Source of the DNA: Hyparrhenia diplandra
Taxonomy: Eukaryota > Streptophyta > Magnoliopsida > Poales > Poaceae
Assembly (NCBI GenBank): GCA_015847255.1
Contig: JADLZK010009382.1
Span: 310,001-374,000, forward strand
Direction of reading: 5' to 3'
Length of the DNA: 64,000 nucleotides
Positions 1 to 11,330 of this stretch are shown in pieces. A program made the position numbers and the translations under genes. Numbering within the stretch: the first letter of the stretch is position 1; the number at the start of each line of letters is the position of its first letter. The notes under the pieces were generated by a model. It searched no databases, was not told the DNA's origin, and saw nothing but the letters and a program-made list of their open reading frames with translations.

Positions 1-189
1 TATTTATCGGAAAAACCTAAGAACTTGTGTGGGGTCATATTTTGGATGTACATGACTGAAAAAAAAATTCAAGCCATTTCCACCATGGAGGATTACACAT
101 CCTTCACAAAAGGTACATGATCATCCATGAAGTGGCGGCATTTCTATTTCTTGCGCCGGTTGCGTGTAATAACCCGGCGGCGAATAGGA

Positions 190-345
190 TTGGGGTGAAA
201 TTTTCCAAATCTATCTGAACCTCCGCCATTTCGTTCCCCACCGCGCCCAAACCAGCCTTGCCCTATATATATAGGTGAGTGGCTCGGGGCGAAATTTTGG
301 CAAGCCATTTGAACACCGCGCCATTCTCGTTCCCCACCGGTGCCG
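190..345 (+). repeat. ~65-bp direct repeat in GC-rich promoter-like DNA
   Basis: Two related segments, about 190-258 and 281-345, share gaaattttcc/gg, then a stretch ending in cattYtcgttccccaccg. The second copy starts just after a TATA-like string, so the repeat looks like a duplicated promoter or leader segment of the small gene or element to its right. Confidence 0.5.
262..276 (+). promoter_or_regulatory. TATA box, candidate promoter for the 981-1133 ORF
   Basis: The string cctatatatataggtg sits in otherwise GC-rich sequence. GC-rich leader-like DNA follows to about 830, with a candidate splice donor near 725 (accag|gtaccg) and a candidate acceptor near 974 (gtatag|gcaagc) just before the ATG at 981. 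Inferred from sequence only. Confidence 0.4.
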
Positions 346-980
346 AAAGAGCACGGTCGCCGGCGGAGCGCACCACCAACTCAACGTCGCCCGTTCGTCG
401 TCCCCTACGCCGCCCGGGCCGTCCGTTCGAGCATCCCGGTCATTCCGCTCCGGAATCGAGGGCTTGACGGCGTTCTCCCACGCCCGCGCTCCTCCACTCC
501 GGCGTCCCCAACGCCCGCGCCCGGCATCCTACGCCCCGGCCCCTTCCACGGTGAACTAATTATCCCTTTAGGTGTACGAGTTTTTACCTATGAGAATGAG
601 AACTAATTCGCGCTGTGTCCTAGCCTCGCGGCCGGCTTGGTCTTCATCCACGCCGACGGAGGACCGCCACCACACCTCTTTGCCGTCGCGGCCTCACGCC
701 GTCTTCCTCTTCACCGCCCGACCAGGTACCGTCTGCGCGACCTTGTCCTCCTCAAATCCTCCAAGACAAGATAGGAGCGCACGAGGCGCACGAAAGCTTG
801 GTGAGCGCGTCGGTCACTGCCCATGAGGTGTTCGTTGAAATGCCCGTCTCGGTCACTGCAACCTGTGCTCGAATTGTGATTGAAATTCATGAGTTAGTGT
901 TGTTATGTCTGTGCTTACTGTACAACTTTTATGAATAACATAGCAATATCATCCTATTTTGGTGACATGTATAGGCAAGC

Positions 981-1133
981 ATGGCGTGGTACGTAGTGTT
1001 TGTTGGTCGCGTGCCGGGGATCTATCTAACCTGGAAAGATTTCTATGCTCAAGTCCAAGGCTACGCTAATAATTGTTACAGAAAATACAACACCGAAGGT
1101 GAAGCTGTCGTCGCCTACAATGGTGCAAACTAG
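981..1133 (+). CDS. Short ORF with RNase H1 N-terminal / viroplasmin-type domain
   Basis: This 50-codon ORF opens MAWYVVFVGRVPGIYLTW and continues through AQVQGY and KYNTEGEAVVAY. That is the layout of the small RNase H1 N-terminal domain (also called the caulimovirus viroplasmin domain): YVVFxGRxPGIYxxW, then a QVxGY turn, then FxTxxEA. In eukaryotic RNase H1 this domain binds RNA/DNA hybrid, and stand-alone copies are frequent in plant transposon-rich DNA. The reading frame stays open after the TAG at 1131 for another 21 codons (PALEIEEKPPHI...), so the stop may be a premature amber codon. No RNase H catalytic domain follows. The start is chosen because the domain begins at residue 4; an upstream 5' exon is possible. 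Confidence 0.55.
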   Translation: MAWYVVFVGRVPGIYLTWKDFYAQVQGYANNCYRKYNTEGEAVVAYNGAN

Positions 1134-1419
1134 CCGGCCCTGGAGATTGAAGAGAAGCCACCCCACATACTTATGAAGATTGCGAGAATTGCTGCTTAAT
1201 TGGTTTTGGAAAGATGTCATGCTTTTATTTATGTCTATGACTCTATGGTCATTGGTGTTTTTATTTTAGAAGTTCATGTAGGCTTAGTTTCTAGAACATT
1301 AGGTGGATTTTGTTGTATGTAACCATTAAATCCTTTAATATTTTGCCGATATTAATGTATGATGATTTTTAGATTTAAAAGAGCTGAATTCCACGAAAAA
1401 TTCAAAAATTTAAAACAAA

Positions 1420-1960
1420 CACGCCGGGTGGCATGGGCCCGGCAGTGAATGAGCAACAAACCGGTAGTGTAACTATACCAAACACTATCGGTTTGAATTA
1501 CTAACCGTCATAGCGGCGAAACATCAGCATCGGCTGCATTAACTAACCGATAATCTCCACTCTAATAATTATTTGTCGGGTTGAGATCGGCCCGGCGATT
1601 GTTCACGTAAAGTTCAGCGACGGGTTCAAAGTAAGCCGCCATTGTTAGCTCTTTGATACATCGTCGGCTCGGTCTAACCCGATAGTGTTATCCCCACGAT
1701 TCTATCGGTTCGTTAAAGCCCGACAGTGCTCCCAATATCAACTCGCGGTGACTTCGAACCCGCATTGCTTGGATCAAAAATGCTTTGCCGGGTCGTGGAA
1801 CACCCGGCGGTGTTCGATGTGACGATGCGCTGCCGGTTCGATATCAAACCGGCAGTCTCTCCTCGCATCACCTCGGTGTTTTGACCTGGTAGTGTTTGAA
1901 CCCACATCACTACCGCTATGGTTACGCCGGTTCAGTTTTCGGGCAAAGTGAAGGGGGTTG
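1420..1960. mobile_element. CACTA-like (EnSpm) subterminal repeat region
   Basis: A short motif of the form CCGGYAGTGTTTGAACC recurs in both orientations: near 1438, 1460, 1478 (inverted), 1679, 1717, 1802, 1848, 1884 and 1907 (inverted). Dense degenerate CCGG.AGTG motifs in both orientations are typical of the subterminal regions of grass CACTA elements. I could not find a clean terminal inverted repeat or a 3-bp target duplication, so the limits are approximate. The element may include the viroplasmin-type ORF at 981. Confidence 0.4.
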
Positions 1961-2444
1961 GAGCGGCGGTGATGGATAATTCTGTAGTAGTGGTAGTTAG
2001 GTGCACGATATAGCCCTTCAACCCACACAGGGTATTGAGAAGGTATAAATCATGGAGCAGTGGTCGGCGACCTTCTACAAAGTGCATAATCTATCGCTGA
2101 AAAAAAAATCGATAATCTTTACACAAATAAAAATACATGATTACTTTGTGTATGGAAAAATAACACATACATGATTATTTTGTGTATGGAAAATAACCCA
2201 TGTACTTGTCCTACTTTGTGTAAGAGACTGAGACTTCATCCTTTAATTATGGGGGATATAATCAGATTTCATTATATTAGGAAGGTAAATGAGGGGTACA
2301 TGCATCTATTGCTCTCCCCCTTATTTTGTCTGAGGGTGGCCAGAATGCAATTCCAGGACGGAGGGAGTATGTATCTGTAAAGGGTCAATACAACATAGAA
2401 TTCGAAATGGGCGCAGTATTATATATATAGCGGTGGTCTTCTTG

Positions 2445-2900
2445 GAAAGAAAATAGTATATATAGTGTTTTTATCAAGCCATTCTTCACCAAACCTAGAC
2501 GACGTGCGTAGCAACATTAGCACCACAAGGCATAGTTGTTGGAACATGGGAAACGGAGGCAAAGGGAATTAGCGCATAGCAAGATCCTCCATTCTTTGCT
2601 TTGGGTACAATTGGCATTCCATCCAACATATTTAGGGGCTAAAGAATCACCAGTGTCCCTTCGATTTCGTGCATAGCTTCCTTGATCTCAAATTTTGATG
2701 AAGCTACAACAATCTGTGGCAGTGTCACCCATACCAGCACCAGTCGGCTGCTCCACTTGCTCTTGCCAAGATGACCGAGTTGGTTTTGCCTGCTCGGTAA
2801 CAACAAAACATGGGAGAACACCATGTGTAACTCCATTTGATAGGCAGAGTCCTTATTGTCATGCTGTATCCAGCTGTTTTAGTTACTAATAAAGGCCACG
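2445..2900 (+). ncRNA. Candidate 21-PHAS locus A (variant miR2118-like site)
   Basis: A TATA string (tattatatatatag) lies at 2417-2430. About 120 nt downstream, at 2541-2568, is CATGGGAAACGGAGGCAAAG followed by GGAA. This resembles the miR2118-type motif of the other units but has extra bases in the middle and lacks one T, so it is a variant or decayed site. The surrounding DNA resembles unit E (9.0-9.4 kb), sharing the string ggaggcaaagggaatt. No protein product is supported; the short ORFs here are incidental. Confidence 0.4.
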
Positions 2901-3424
2901 CTTAATAACTCAATTTCACATAGTAGGAACAACCTATTTAGTAGCAGTAGTAGTCAATCATGGAATGATTGTAATACAATGTAGTTTTTTACCTAAAACT
3001 GTGAGCCGTTCATCTTGATGGTCTTACCTTATATATTTCCCTCCTTCTATATTTATTTGTAGGCAATAGAGATAAACTTTTTTATTTTTGCTAAAGAATA
3101 CATCACAAGTACATTTAAGCAAATCTTGTTGGTTTCACCACAATGGTCTAGCAACACATGTATATGAATCTTTATCTAGATTTTGGCTTCGTGATTCTTG
3201 TATCCCATTGCAACACACCAGCAGCTACTTAATAACTAAAACAAAGCACAAAACTAGTCTCCCTAATAGGGCTTTCATTTCTAACAGCACAACAGAAGTT
3301 ATCTCATTGAGGATATAATATATGTGAAGCACGATGTCAGAATTGAGTGTGATATTTATCACAATGCACCTATCATATCTTTTCGTTCAGGCATATATAT
3401 CCAAACCAGCAGTAGAAAACAAGG

Positions 3425-3640
3425 ATGATATCGCTAGAGTTCATCAGAAATAGACCTTAGGTTGTGTATCACCTGATGGGAATTGAATAGGAGGCAAAAG
3501 GGAAGCACCTGTCACAACGTCTCAGTGAAAGACACATTTTCTGAACATGGGAACTCATCAAGATGGCTGAGGCACACCTATGTTCCTCTATTTGCATCTA
3601 AGTATATAGGATAAATGAAATATGCATCATGTAGTGCTGG
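3425..3640 (+). ncRNA. Candidate 21-PHAS locus B (weak site)
   Basis: A TATA-like string (catatatatcc) lies at 3391-3402. At 3474-3506 is a motif containing AGGAGGCAAAAGGGAAGC. The 3' half matches the cluster consensus GGGAGGCATRAGGGAA with two mismatches, while the 5' half is poor. The right side of the unit is truncated by a hAT-type MITE at 3653. The reverse complement of 18141-18170 resembles this site. This is the weakest plus-strand member of the cluster. Confidence 0.3.
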
Positions 3641-3652
3641 ACGCCATTGAGG

Positions 3653-4039
3653 CCAAGTTTTAAATAGCGGCATATTTTTTCTAGGGGCCATAAAGCTATA
3701 GCGGAACTATGCCAAATAGCAGTTTATTAGAAAAACTATTAAAAAACACAAATAATTGATGCCAAACCAAGGCAAATATGATATTTGATGAAGACAAATA
3801 CGTTTACAAGGTTCTAAAAGTCTAAATAACATTACTAAATACCAATATGACGTTACAGCATGGTTCATAAAAATTTAATCGTCCAAAATACCAAATTAGT
3901 AGCAAATGAAATATGAAATAGCAGTAGATAGCGATAAGTAGCTATAAATAGCGGTGCTATAGCGTAAATACAAAATAGCTTAGTGGCTAGTCTTTCCTGC
4001 AGCTATAAGCGGAGCTATAGCCCGCTATTTTAAACAGGG
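3653..4039. mobile_element. hAT-type MITE, copy 1 (8-bp TSD CATTGAGG)
   Basis: A 387-bp element with imperfect inverted ends: the left end is CCAAGTTTTAAATAGCGG, and the right end read in reverse is CCCTGTTTAAAATAGCGG. The flanks are a perfect 8-bp duplication, CATTGAGG, at 3645-3652 and 4040-4047. An 8-bp duplication is diagnostic of the hAT superfamily. The interior is AT-rich, rich in TAGC/GCTA strings and non-coding. A second copy in inverted orientation is at 16217-16693. Confidence 0.85.
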
Positions 4040-4047
4040 CATTGAGG

Positions 4048-4925
4048 ACAAACTTTTTGGGCAAACATAATTTTTCGGTAATAAGAGTCGTTGGATATAA
4101 GGAACATAGTTGAACCCCAATGTGAAAACAGTTCTCCATCATGCAAAATTGTTTTAACATTACCCAGGACTATTTGGACATATGCATGGAAGCATCTGTA
4201 TTCATGTAGATTTGAAGATGCATGTAGAGAAATAGTATCAAGGAATTGCCAGGGCTACAATTGCCATATGTTGGGTTTACAAGAGCTAATTGTGGTCTGG
4301 CTTAGTGCAGTTGTACATTGCAACCTAATGACAACAATTCCTTGATTTCAAGATGTTCTGCAGCCAAATATATATGGGGCATTCGATTAATCTTTTTATA
4401 TTTTGAACCCATGTATATATCAAAGGAAGCCAGGGCTATTAATCAAACAAAAAGTTACAGGCATTGCATAAAAGATCATCTATAAAGAAAATGATACATG
4501 TTACTGGCATTATTCAGCCCTAATCACAGCAGTTGTATTCTTGTTTCTAAATAATATATGCTGCTTAGAAAATAAAATAATGGTGTTCACAGCGACCTCC
4601 TGGGTCAGATACTTTGGTTTTCACCGTCAATACAAAAGCTTGGTTATATAATTGAGCATATTTGTATGGTTATTGCCAAAGCCTTCTATGTAGTTTGTGC
4701 CGCTATAACACAACTTAACACTAACAAACCAACACAAGACAAAATAGAAATGAGAGAATCGTCAGAGCTTTCAAGGTCCACATCTATTTGAGGCTGGTGC
4801 TGTCCTTGGTTAGTTGCTGTTGTTAGGCTGGGTCATGGGGTTTGAAGACAGGAAGCTGGTGACAGGTTTCCTCCATATAAATCTACAAGTTTATCGGACT
4901 TTGTTCCAGAAAAATAATACATATA
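4048..4925. other. No gene recognised; AT-rich spacer
   Basis: I see no domain-bearing ORF, RNA gene or transposon end here. It may be diverged downstream sequence of the neighbouring PHAS-like units. Confidence 0.4.
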
Positions 4926-5204
4926 CTCCCTCCATCCCAAATTGTAAGTAATTTAACTTTATCGGAGAGCCCAAGAATCTCAAATTTGGCCAAATGTATA
5001 AAATACAATAACAATATTTCTTATACAGATAAATATCATTAACTTCTTCTATAATTTTATTTTCATACTATACCAACTTTAGGTCATAAACATTACTAAT
5101 TTCATAAACATTACTAATTTCATAAACATTACTAATTTTATTTCTTTATGATGTTTGACTCTCCAAAAAAGTTGGAATGTCTTAAAAATTTTGAACAAAT
5201 GGAG
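4926..5204. mobile_element. Stowaway-type MITE (TA target duplication)
   Basis: The left end CTCCCTCCATCCCAAATTG and the right end ACAAATGGAG are flanked by TA on both sides (4924-4925 and 5205-5206), as expected for a Tc1/mariner-related Stowaway MITE. The interior is AT-rich and holds three tandem copies of about 20 bp, atttcataaacattactaa, near 5090-5150. Confidence 0.75.
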
Positions 5205-5334
5205 TAAGTTGGTGTAGAAAGGTCTCTAATATATAACATGAGTGGTTGAGAAAAATAAATCAGAAAGTTTCACCATTATTGGTGTGGACTTGTGGCCTCT
5301 ATATATAACTCAGAGAAAGTTTTGGCGTAAGGCA

Positions 5335-5900
5335 ATGTATTGGGGAAAAATCTGAGAAATATTGGCTAGAGTTATATAGGATATTGTTGTGATGTCTTCA
5401 CTTGGAAATTCGAGGCATAAGGGAAGCAGCTATGAGAGTCAATCACATCAGTTTGCACAATGAGAGAGGTGCACAACGTCATCTGGATTGCTATCAGGAG
5501 TCACTATCAGCTACATCTGTAGCACGGAGAGGCCCGGCGCCCAGGGCAATGCTGGGTGACTTACAGCTTCCACATAAGGCTCTGAGCCACAGGGCGATTT
5601 GTCCATAGCGAGTCATCCTGGGTTTGGTTCATGGAATAGGTCATGCAGCCGCTGAACGTCATGGACAGAGTAACTGAGGAAGCATGAAGTGATGAGATAA
5701 TGAGGTCTGGCTACATCCATTAGTATATCTGGCGAAGAGTCAATGATGTACTATAATGGACATTAGATTTAGCCGCAGGTAACACGGCACAAAATAGATT
5801 TTCGAAGACTAAGCAGTTTATTTTTGAGGAGGGCAAAACATTACAAAATCTCTTGAATTTCACTGTGCTGTTCTTCATAGACGATCTGTTTATTTTACGA
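5335..5900 (+). ncRNA. Candidate 21-PHAS locus C (miR2118-type site 5403-5425)
   Basis: A TATA box (ctatatataac) lies at 5299-5309. About 95 nt downstream is the site at 5403-5425, whose 3' part GAGGCATAAGGGAA matches the cluster consensus exactly. The five mismatches are all in the 5' part, which would pair with the 3' end of the microRNA. Strong pairing to the microRNA 5' end is the usual requirement for cleavage. Cleavage would release a downstream fragment for conversion to double-stranded RNA and 21-nt phased siRNAs; this is inferred from the family. No credible protein ORF is present. Confidence 0.55.
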
Positions 5901-5944
5901 GAGACATTGAAAAATGAGTTCCTCAAATTGATTCACAAACTCCA

Positions 5945-6100
5945 ATTTTTTTTTTTAGGGATTTTAGTGGGGAAGCCCCCCCACCTAATCTTTTTCATTG
6001 AAAAATAAGTCCAAAATAAACAGATTACAATGCACGAGTGGTGCTAAAAGAAAAGAAAGGGGGACACCTAAAATTTTGGGAGCAAACAATGCTCAAAAAA
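5945..6100 (-). mobile_element. 3' tail of a non-LTR retrotransposon (LINE), minus strand
   Basis: On the minus strand the sequence ends in an A-run (plus-strand poly-T at about 5945-5957), preceded by a C/G-rich short inverted string (tagtggggaagcc...cccccacctaa). A 3' poly-A after such a sequence suggests a 5'-truncated LINE insertion. No coding part remains here. Confidence 0.4.
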
Positions 6101-6118
6101 AAAAATTAGAGAACACTA

Positions 6119-6187
6119 GACTATATAAGCGATAGTCCCTGACTCGCTCTCCCTCATTTCCCCCACCCTCCCTCAGCAGCATTGTAG

Positions 6188-6218
<31 letters not shown>

Positions 6219-6487
6219 GGGTGTGGGGCACAAATCAAGTGTGGGCATGGCCCTCTGCCGCCAATGCCGCGGTGTGGTTCCCCGAATGTAGCAAACATGG
6301 GGTGCGGCTGTGCAGGGCCCAAAATGGTCTCCTAGCCGAGGTCTGCTGCCCTGGAGCCCATCTGGCGGTTCGTGTGGTGCCCATTGGCGGTGGCAAGGGG
6401 AATGGAGCTGTTATTGACACACGGCTCTGCCCATCCGGCGGTGGTCTGGGTCCTTGGACGCTCTTTTGGTGGTGGCGTAAAACCTAG
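6119..6487 (+). promoter_or_regulatory. TATA plus CT-rich leader and GC-rich short ORF
   Basis: A TATA-like string (actatataagc) near 6119, a pyrimidine leader and a (CT)n tract at about 6188-6213 precede an 88-codon ORF starting at 6221 (MWGTNQVWAWPSAANA). Base composition jumps to GC-rich only for this island. The layout resembles a plant promoter with a CT-rich 5' UTR, but the ORF shows no domain I recognise. It may be a gene fragment or a retroposed leader. Confidence 0.25.
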
Positions 6488-7064
6488 AACCATATGACAT
6501 TGATGCAAAGCTGCCAGATCCGAAAATCAGTGCCCTCAACATAGTTGCAGCTACTTTGGCAACGACACTCGTCTCACACTACCACAATCCTAAATTACCT
6601 TGGGTCTCAAAAACTGCAAAAGAAATGCCTAAATTTCCGAGGAAATTATCCTTGGGTATAAACCATAAAGAAAACTCCATCAAAGGTAGAGGATAAACAA
6701 AACTAAAATTGCTTTCCTTGGCAGTTTTGGTGTTCAAGGAAACTTTCTAAGCATTCCATTAACGATTCTTCCAACAATCAGCCATGCATTCCTGGAATAA
6801 CTCTTGCATATAGTATCATGAAGCAAAGAAAATAACATCTTTTAGTTGTTGCCAGTATTGGAAACTTGTACATGGTTTTATATCCTTCGATATGACCCTC
6901 AAAGTTATATCTCCGAGATGACACTCTCTCTCTCTCTCTCTCTCTATCCATAGGTTAGCAAAACACTTATATAACAACCAACCATTTAATATCCACCAAA
7001 CTATATGCATCATCGACTTTTCTCGGATGATGCTATATTATGTGGCCTCATGGAGGGTGATAGG

Positions 7065-7790
7065 GAAGCCCATACATCAATGGCAAAATGCAGGGGCTTG
7101 GTACCCGAGTGCATCAACCTGACATACAAATGATAGCTGATAGATAAATAGTTGGATTGCAATGTGTTTCCGGCGCAGATTAATAATAGGCATGGGAGGC
7201 AGGAAGGAAGAAGCTAATAGGCTTCGTCGGCGAACTCAAACCTGTTGCAGAGGATATGGAGGTCATGTGTACCACGCCCATTGCAACGCACACTGGAGAA
7301 TACATCCATGCGTGTACTGCCCCAAACAGGAACAACTAGAGCGGCATTACGGAGGAGACCTCGGCAAGAATTTACCTACTATGGGAAGTGACCTACTATG
7401 CAGGCAGGACCAAACAAGATATCGTTGAGAAATTGTAACCAATTGTGTAGAGGGCGCAGTGCCTAGGCCTACAGGCTAGGATGACTGCTGGCTGGGTTTA
7501 TTTACACAGCACGATCAGTGGGTTCATTGTGGACACTGTTAATACTTCTGTAAGGTAATTAATATAAGATGGTGCCAGCCAAACATCCCAAACCAAAGCA
7601 GTTGCTGGTTTACGTGGGTACAAAGGTTAGCTGGTTGATGAGCCAGGTGCAAGAAGGCATGTCTTACAAATGAATCAAAGTTCAGATATATATTAACTTG
7701 GAAAACCGGCTAAATCTATTCCAAAACTGCTCTCAGCCATGATGGCTCTGGGTAAGCAGGCAATGGGTGTGTTGACACTCAAATTTGGCA
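7065..7790 (+). ncRNA. Candidate 21-PHAS locus D (site 7187-7209)
   Basis: A TATA-like string (gctatattatg) lies at 7032-7042. The site at 7187-7209 contains TAGGCATGGGAGGCA and differs from the cluster consensus at two positions near its 3' end. Conserved downstream DNA reaches to about 7790 and is shared with locus I. The 88-codon ORF across it (7162-7428) has no recognisable domain, and the homologous unit does not preserve its frame, so I regard the locus as non-coding. Confidence 0.55.
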
Positions 7791-7799
7791 GATAAAATA

Positions 7800-8960
7800 T
7801 TTGGTCATAACGTTACTTTGTTTTAAATGACTTTCAAAGTGCTGAAATAAGAGAGCGTGACAGTTATGGACAATCGAGTTCAGGTGCTATATGTTGATCT
7901 TACGTGGACAGAGTCCAGAAGCGCAGTAGCCATTGGAAACCTGGTTGTTTACGTGAGGAAAGGTAAAATGAGAAAATAGCAGATGCAGGTGCACAGAACG
8001 AAGATAAAATAAAACATGAGCACATAGAAATATCACAAAGATAAACTTAGCATGAGCAAAAAATAAAATATTTTGTAATCACTAGAGGCGAGTACTATCA
8101 TAATAAATAAATAATAATGAGAATATATATGCTATAAATATTGTTCTCCCAAGACCTCCTATATCCTCAATGCTGCAGGTTATCGGGTAACACCTCTATA
8201 TATGGCATATCAAGATGCAGTGATCAAATGTTCACACTACCTCTGTCTCTCTTTGTTAGTTCTGATGACCGAAGCTTCATTTTAAACATGTATGAGGGTT
8301 AGTTCAAGCATAAATATCTTCTATATGTTACCAAAAATATCTGATCATTTGATAAACTTCATAGGTTTGCACCTGACCTGTTGAATGTCTTACTTGCATA
8401 TTTGTTCTGCTATTGTCTTAAAGTCATGAAGAGATCCATGTGGGATCCTCTAATTCATGCTCTTGGATACTAGGGTTTTGTCTCGATTAGTCTTGGATTG
8501 TGTGCATTGGTCAAGATCTCAAGTTTATGGTGCCTTTCAGACTTGGGTCACATCCAACCTTGACAAGTAAAGTGCTAGTTACATGTCCTAATCATTAAAA
8601 AAAAAAATTGGTTCATAGAACTATTTGTCGTGAATATTGGCCTATCCCAATACCTCAAGGAGGATCCTACTCTCAACAGAGAGCACATATTTAACATATC
8701 TACTTTTGATTCATCAATCATAGGCCACTGTTTTATTTCCATGTCCCATATATAGTCAATGAAAAGTAAACAAAAGAATCATATAGCCCTTTCATGGTAA
8801 TGCACCTCTGAGTCTTTATGTTCATCTAGTTACTTGGAACCATCTTGTCTTATATTACTTTTCTTTTCATTTGTTACTTGCGCGTTCGTTGAATCTAGAT
8901 ATTAAAAATGGAAGAAACAAAGAGTCAGAAAAAGAGAAAGAGAAGAAGAGAAGAGAAAGA
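7800..8960. other. AT-rich spacer inside the duplicated block
   Basis: No gene recognised. Part of it (about 8390-8600) is conserved in the second block at 17100-17250, including gagatccatgtgggatcc. A purine-rich stretch (aaagagaaagagaagaag) lies near 8930-8965. Confidence 0.4.
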
Positions 8961-9034
8961 GAAAAGAACTCAACTTTGTGATAATTTCTAACGATGGAGT
9001 AGTGTATATATATAGCGAGTACTTCTCGGAAGAA

Positions 9035-9600
9035 AAGTACTATATATTGTGTTCCTTACTAGACATTCTTTCCCCAAAAAAATAGAAAAGGGCGTACCAG
9101 CTGGAGTATGTGTATGGAAAAACACCAATAAACGTCTAGATAAAGATGCTTAAGCTGTGGCATGGGAAAAGGAGGCAAAGGGAATTGATGCCTGGCAATA
9201 TCATTCTTTTTCAGCACATGGTGTAGTTGATGTTCCAACCTACATATGCAGTGGCTAAAAAGTATGTTCTCGACCCCTTAGCTTTCATCTCCAGTTTCCT
9301 TGCCATGAAATCGGATGAAGCTACATAGAAGGATCCTCCTGGATGTGTCTCCCATGCGTCGACGGGCAGCACTTCTCGGAACAAACAATATTGGACTGAA
9401 TCTTGCCACATAGATGTTTGCTGTTGATAGACATGTCAAGATGCATATTGTTTTAGAGGCTGAGTAATCAAAAGCAGGCGAGGATCATGCTTCCAGTGTA
9501 TCCAAACGGTGAGGCAGAGATTTCCCTAGTGTATCCAGGCCGTTTAAATTAGTAAGAACAGCAAACTTAACTCAACTGGCACCAGCTGGTCTGCTTAAAC
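9035..9600 (+). ncRNA. Candidate 21-PHAS locus E (variant site 9158-9185)
   Basis: A TATA box (gtatatatatagcg) lies at 9003-9016. The variant site at 9158-9185 contains GGCATGGGAAAAGGAGGCAA and then AGGGAA, with the same kind of central expansion as locus A. The neighbouring sequence also matches locus A, for example aaagggaatt and the ccaac..atat..ggctaaa segment, so A and E are duplicates. Whether this expanded site still binds miR2118 is uncertain. Confidence 0.4.
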
Positions 9601-10009
9601 AAACCGTCAGGATGGATTAAAAATCTGATGATTAGTTCCACAACAGTAGGTTTGTGGCGTGCTCTTTTATTCACAGTACATCTGTAGCAATGAAAATACA
9701 ATCTGTACTGTATTCTTTAGTACAATATGCCTTATTTAGCCCATTATGGATTTATAACATTGAACATGTTTTCCCTCTTATTTCAGCAAATCGTATTATG
9801 TATTATGTATATTTGTTAAATTCTGAGGTATCAATCCTTGTCAATTGATTGTTGTGATACAAAAATCAAAACAAATAAATTACCATTGCATTCTATAATG
9901 AAAGTATACTGATTCAAACACAACGATATTGAACTTAATTGAGCCTTCAACATTGTGTTTGTTTACATTTGAAGTCTACAATTCTAGGCATTTATACTCA
10001 CTGCAGTAC

Positions 10010-10380
10010 ACATTTTTTTTTTTTTTTTTTTCCAACACACAGGTGAAGTGCACATCGTAAATTAACAAGACAAAAGGCTAAATATACCCTACAAAATAAA
10101 ACTAAACCGGACACCAAAGTCCTTACTATCTGCAAAAACACAAAAACCGTACAGTTTCAAAACAAAGTGACTGACATAAAAAAAGCAATGGATGTCGACC
10201 ACTAGAACAGACACATAGGGTTTTGTGACCACCAAATAGTGCGGTTATCAACAAAGTAATGCCCGTAGCTTCAGCTGGGCTGCAAGGCGTCATTTGTTCA
10301 ATGGCCAATCCGTGACATAGAATTCTAGTGAAGCTCACCATTTCATAGGAACCAGATAACAAGGATAACAAAGAAATTAA
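10010..10380 (-). mobile_element. Poly-A-tailed retroposed fragment, minus strand
   Basis: A run of about 20 T at 10012-10031 forms the left edge of a roughly 350-bp segment. On the minus strand this is a transcript-like sequence ending in poly-A. It encodes an 81-codon ORF without a recognisable domain. It could be a processed-transcript insertion or a SINE/LINE tail; I found no clear target duplication. Confidence 0.3.
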
Positions 10381-10859
10381 TTAAGACCAAATGAACTTGA
10401 ACATCCGCAACATAACAAGCATGAGACCACTATTTATTAGTGACCACCATTTCATAGGGACCCTTGGCAAATGCTCAAACCAGCTGAATGACAAGGTGAA
10501 TACACAAACTTTCTTAAACTGAATATATCCATGGCCACAAAAGCTTCTAACTCCATTGCCATGTGGGGCCGGGCCAGAGATGCCCGAGTCTTTTTTTTAT
10601 ATCTTTGTGGTTACTTTACAAAGGCAGGGCCAGAAATAAATTACTGAGCAAGGTTTTTCAGTAACTATATGAATTACTTAATTGTTTTTATATTTTTATA
10701 AAATGAAAGATCTTTGAGATCCTAACACAGTCCATGGAGTAAGTGATGGAGTGCCATAAGGATTTATGGGCAACGAGATATTAAATTGCCGTTGTCACCT
10801 CTATCTACTTTCTCTTGTCCATAAGGATTATATATAAGACAGGCATGGCATGATATTCA

Positions 10860-11330
10860 GATACATCAATAACTTATTAGCATGAGCAGAAAAGATTGGG
10901 GGTATATGCAACTTAGATGGAAAAGCTGGTTTCATGTGGTTAGATAGGCATTGGTGGCAGGAGGAAAAGGCCACTAGATGCAGTAAAACATGTCGACCAG
11001 AGCTAGAAGGACCATTTCTCACTGGCACAGGTCGCAAAGCTGACCACAACTCCCACTTTGTTGAATGGGCGTTTTGTATTGGCGTAGCTGTGTGTCAAAA
11101 GCTGCATAACAAAATTTGTGTGCTATGGAGTGCCATGATTGATCCATATCGATAAGGTGAAAGGGTACATTTTCGGTCAAAAAGGTGAAAGGGTACATCA
11201 GCTCCTGTGTCGTGCAGTAACCCTGTGGCTACCACCTTGCACAGTTTGAAGCTGCAACAACTGCGGCAGGTCCCTGATGGTGGCATCGTTTCATATAGTG
11301 TTGTCCACCCCCTCGTGTTTGCAAATTTCA
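10860..11330 (+). ncRNA. Candidate 21-PHAS locus F (site 10945-10967)
   Basis: The leader ctcttgtccataaggattatatataag holds a TATA box at 10828-10838, about 105 nt before the site TAGGCATTGGTGGCAGGAGG plus AAA. There are four mismatches to the cluster consensus, so targeting is likely weaker. Sequence from about 10790 to 11000 is collinear with locus J (18640-18860), including the leader, the site and the downstream cagtMaaacatgtc segment. Confidence 0.5.

Noticed and set aside
275..826. Overlapping GC-rich ORFs of 62-94 codons
   Set aside because: Pro/Arg/Ser-rich readings of all three frames, as expected of GC-rich leader DNA; no domain.
7162..7428. 88-codon ORF across PHAS unit D, and similar ORFs at 11897, 13116, 13289, 14755 and 20725
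   Set aside because: They overlap each other on both strands, contain no domains, and are not kept in frame between duplicated units.
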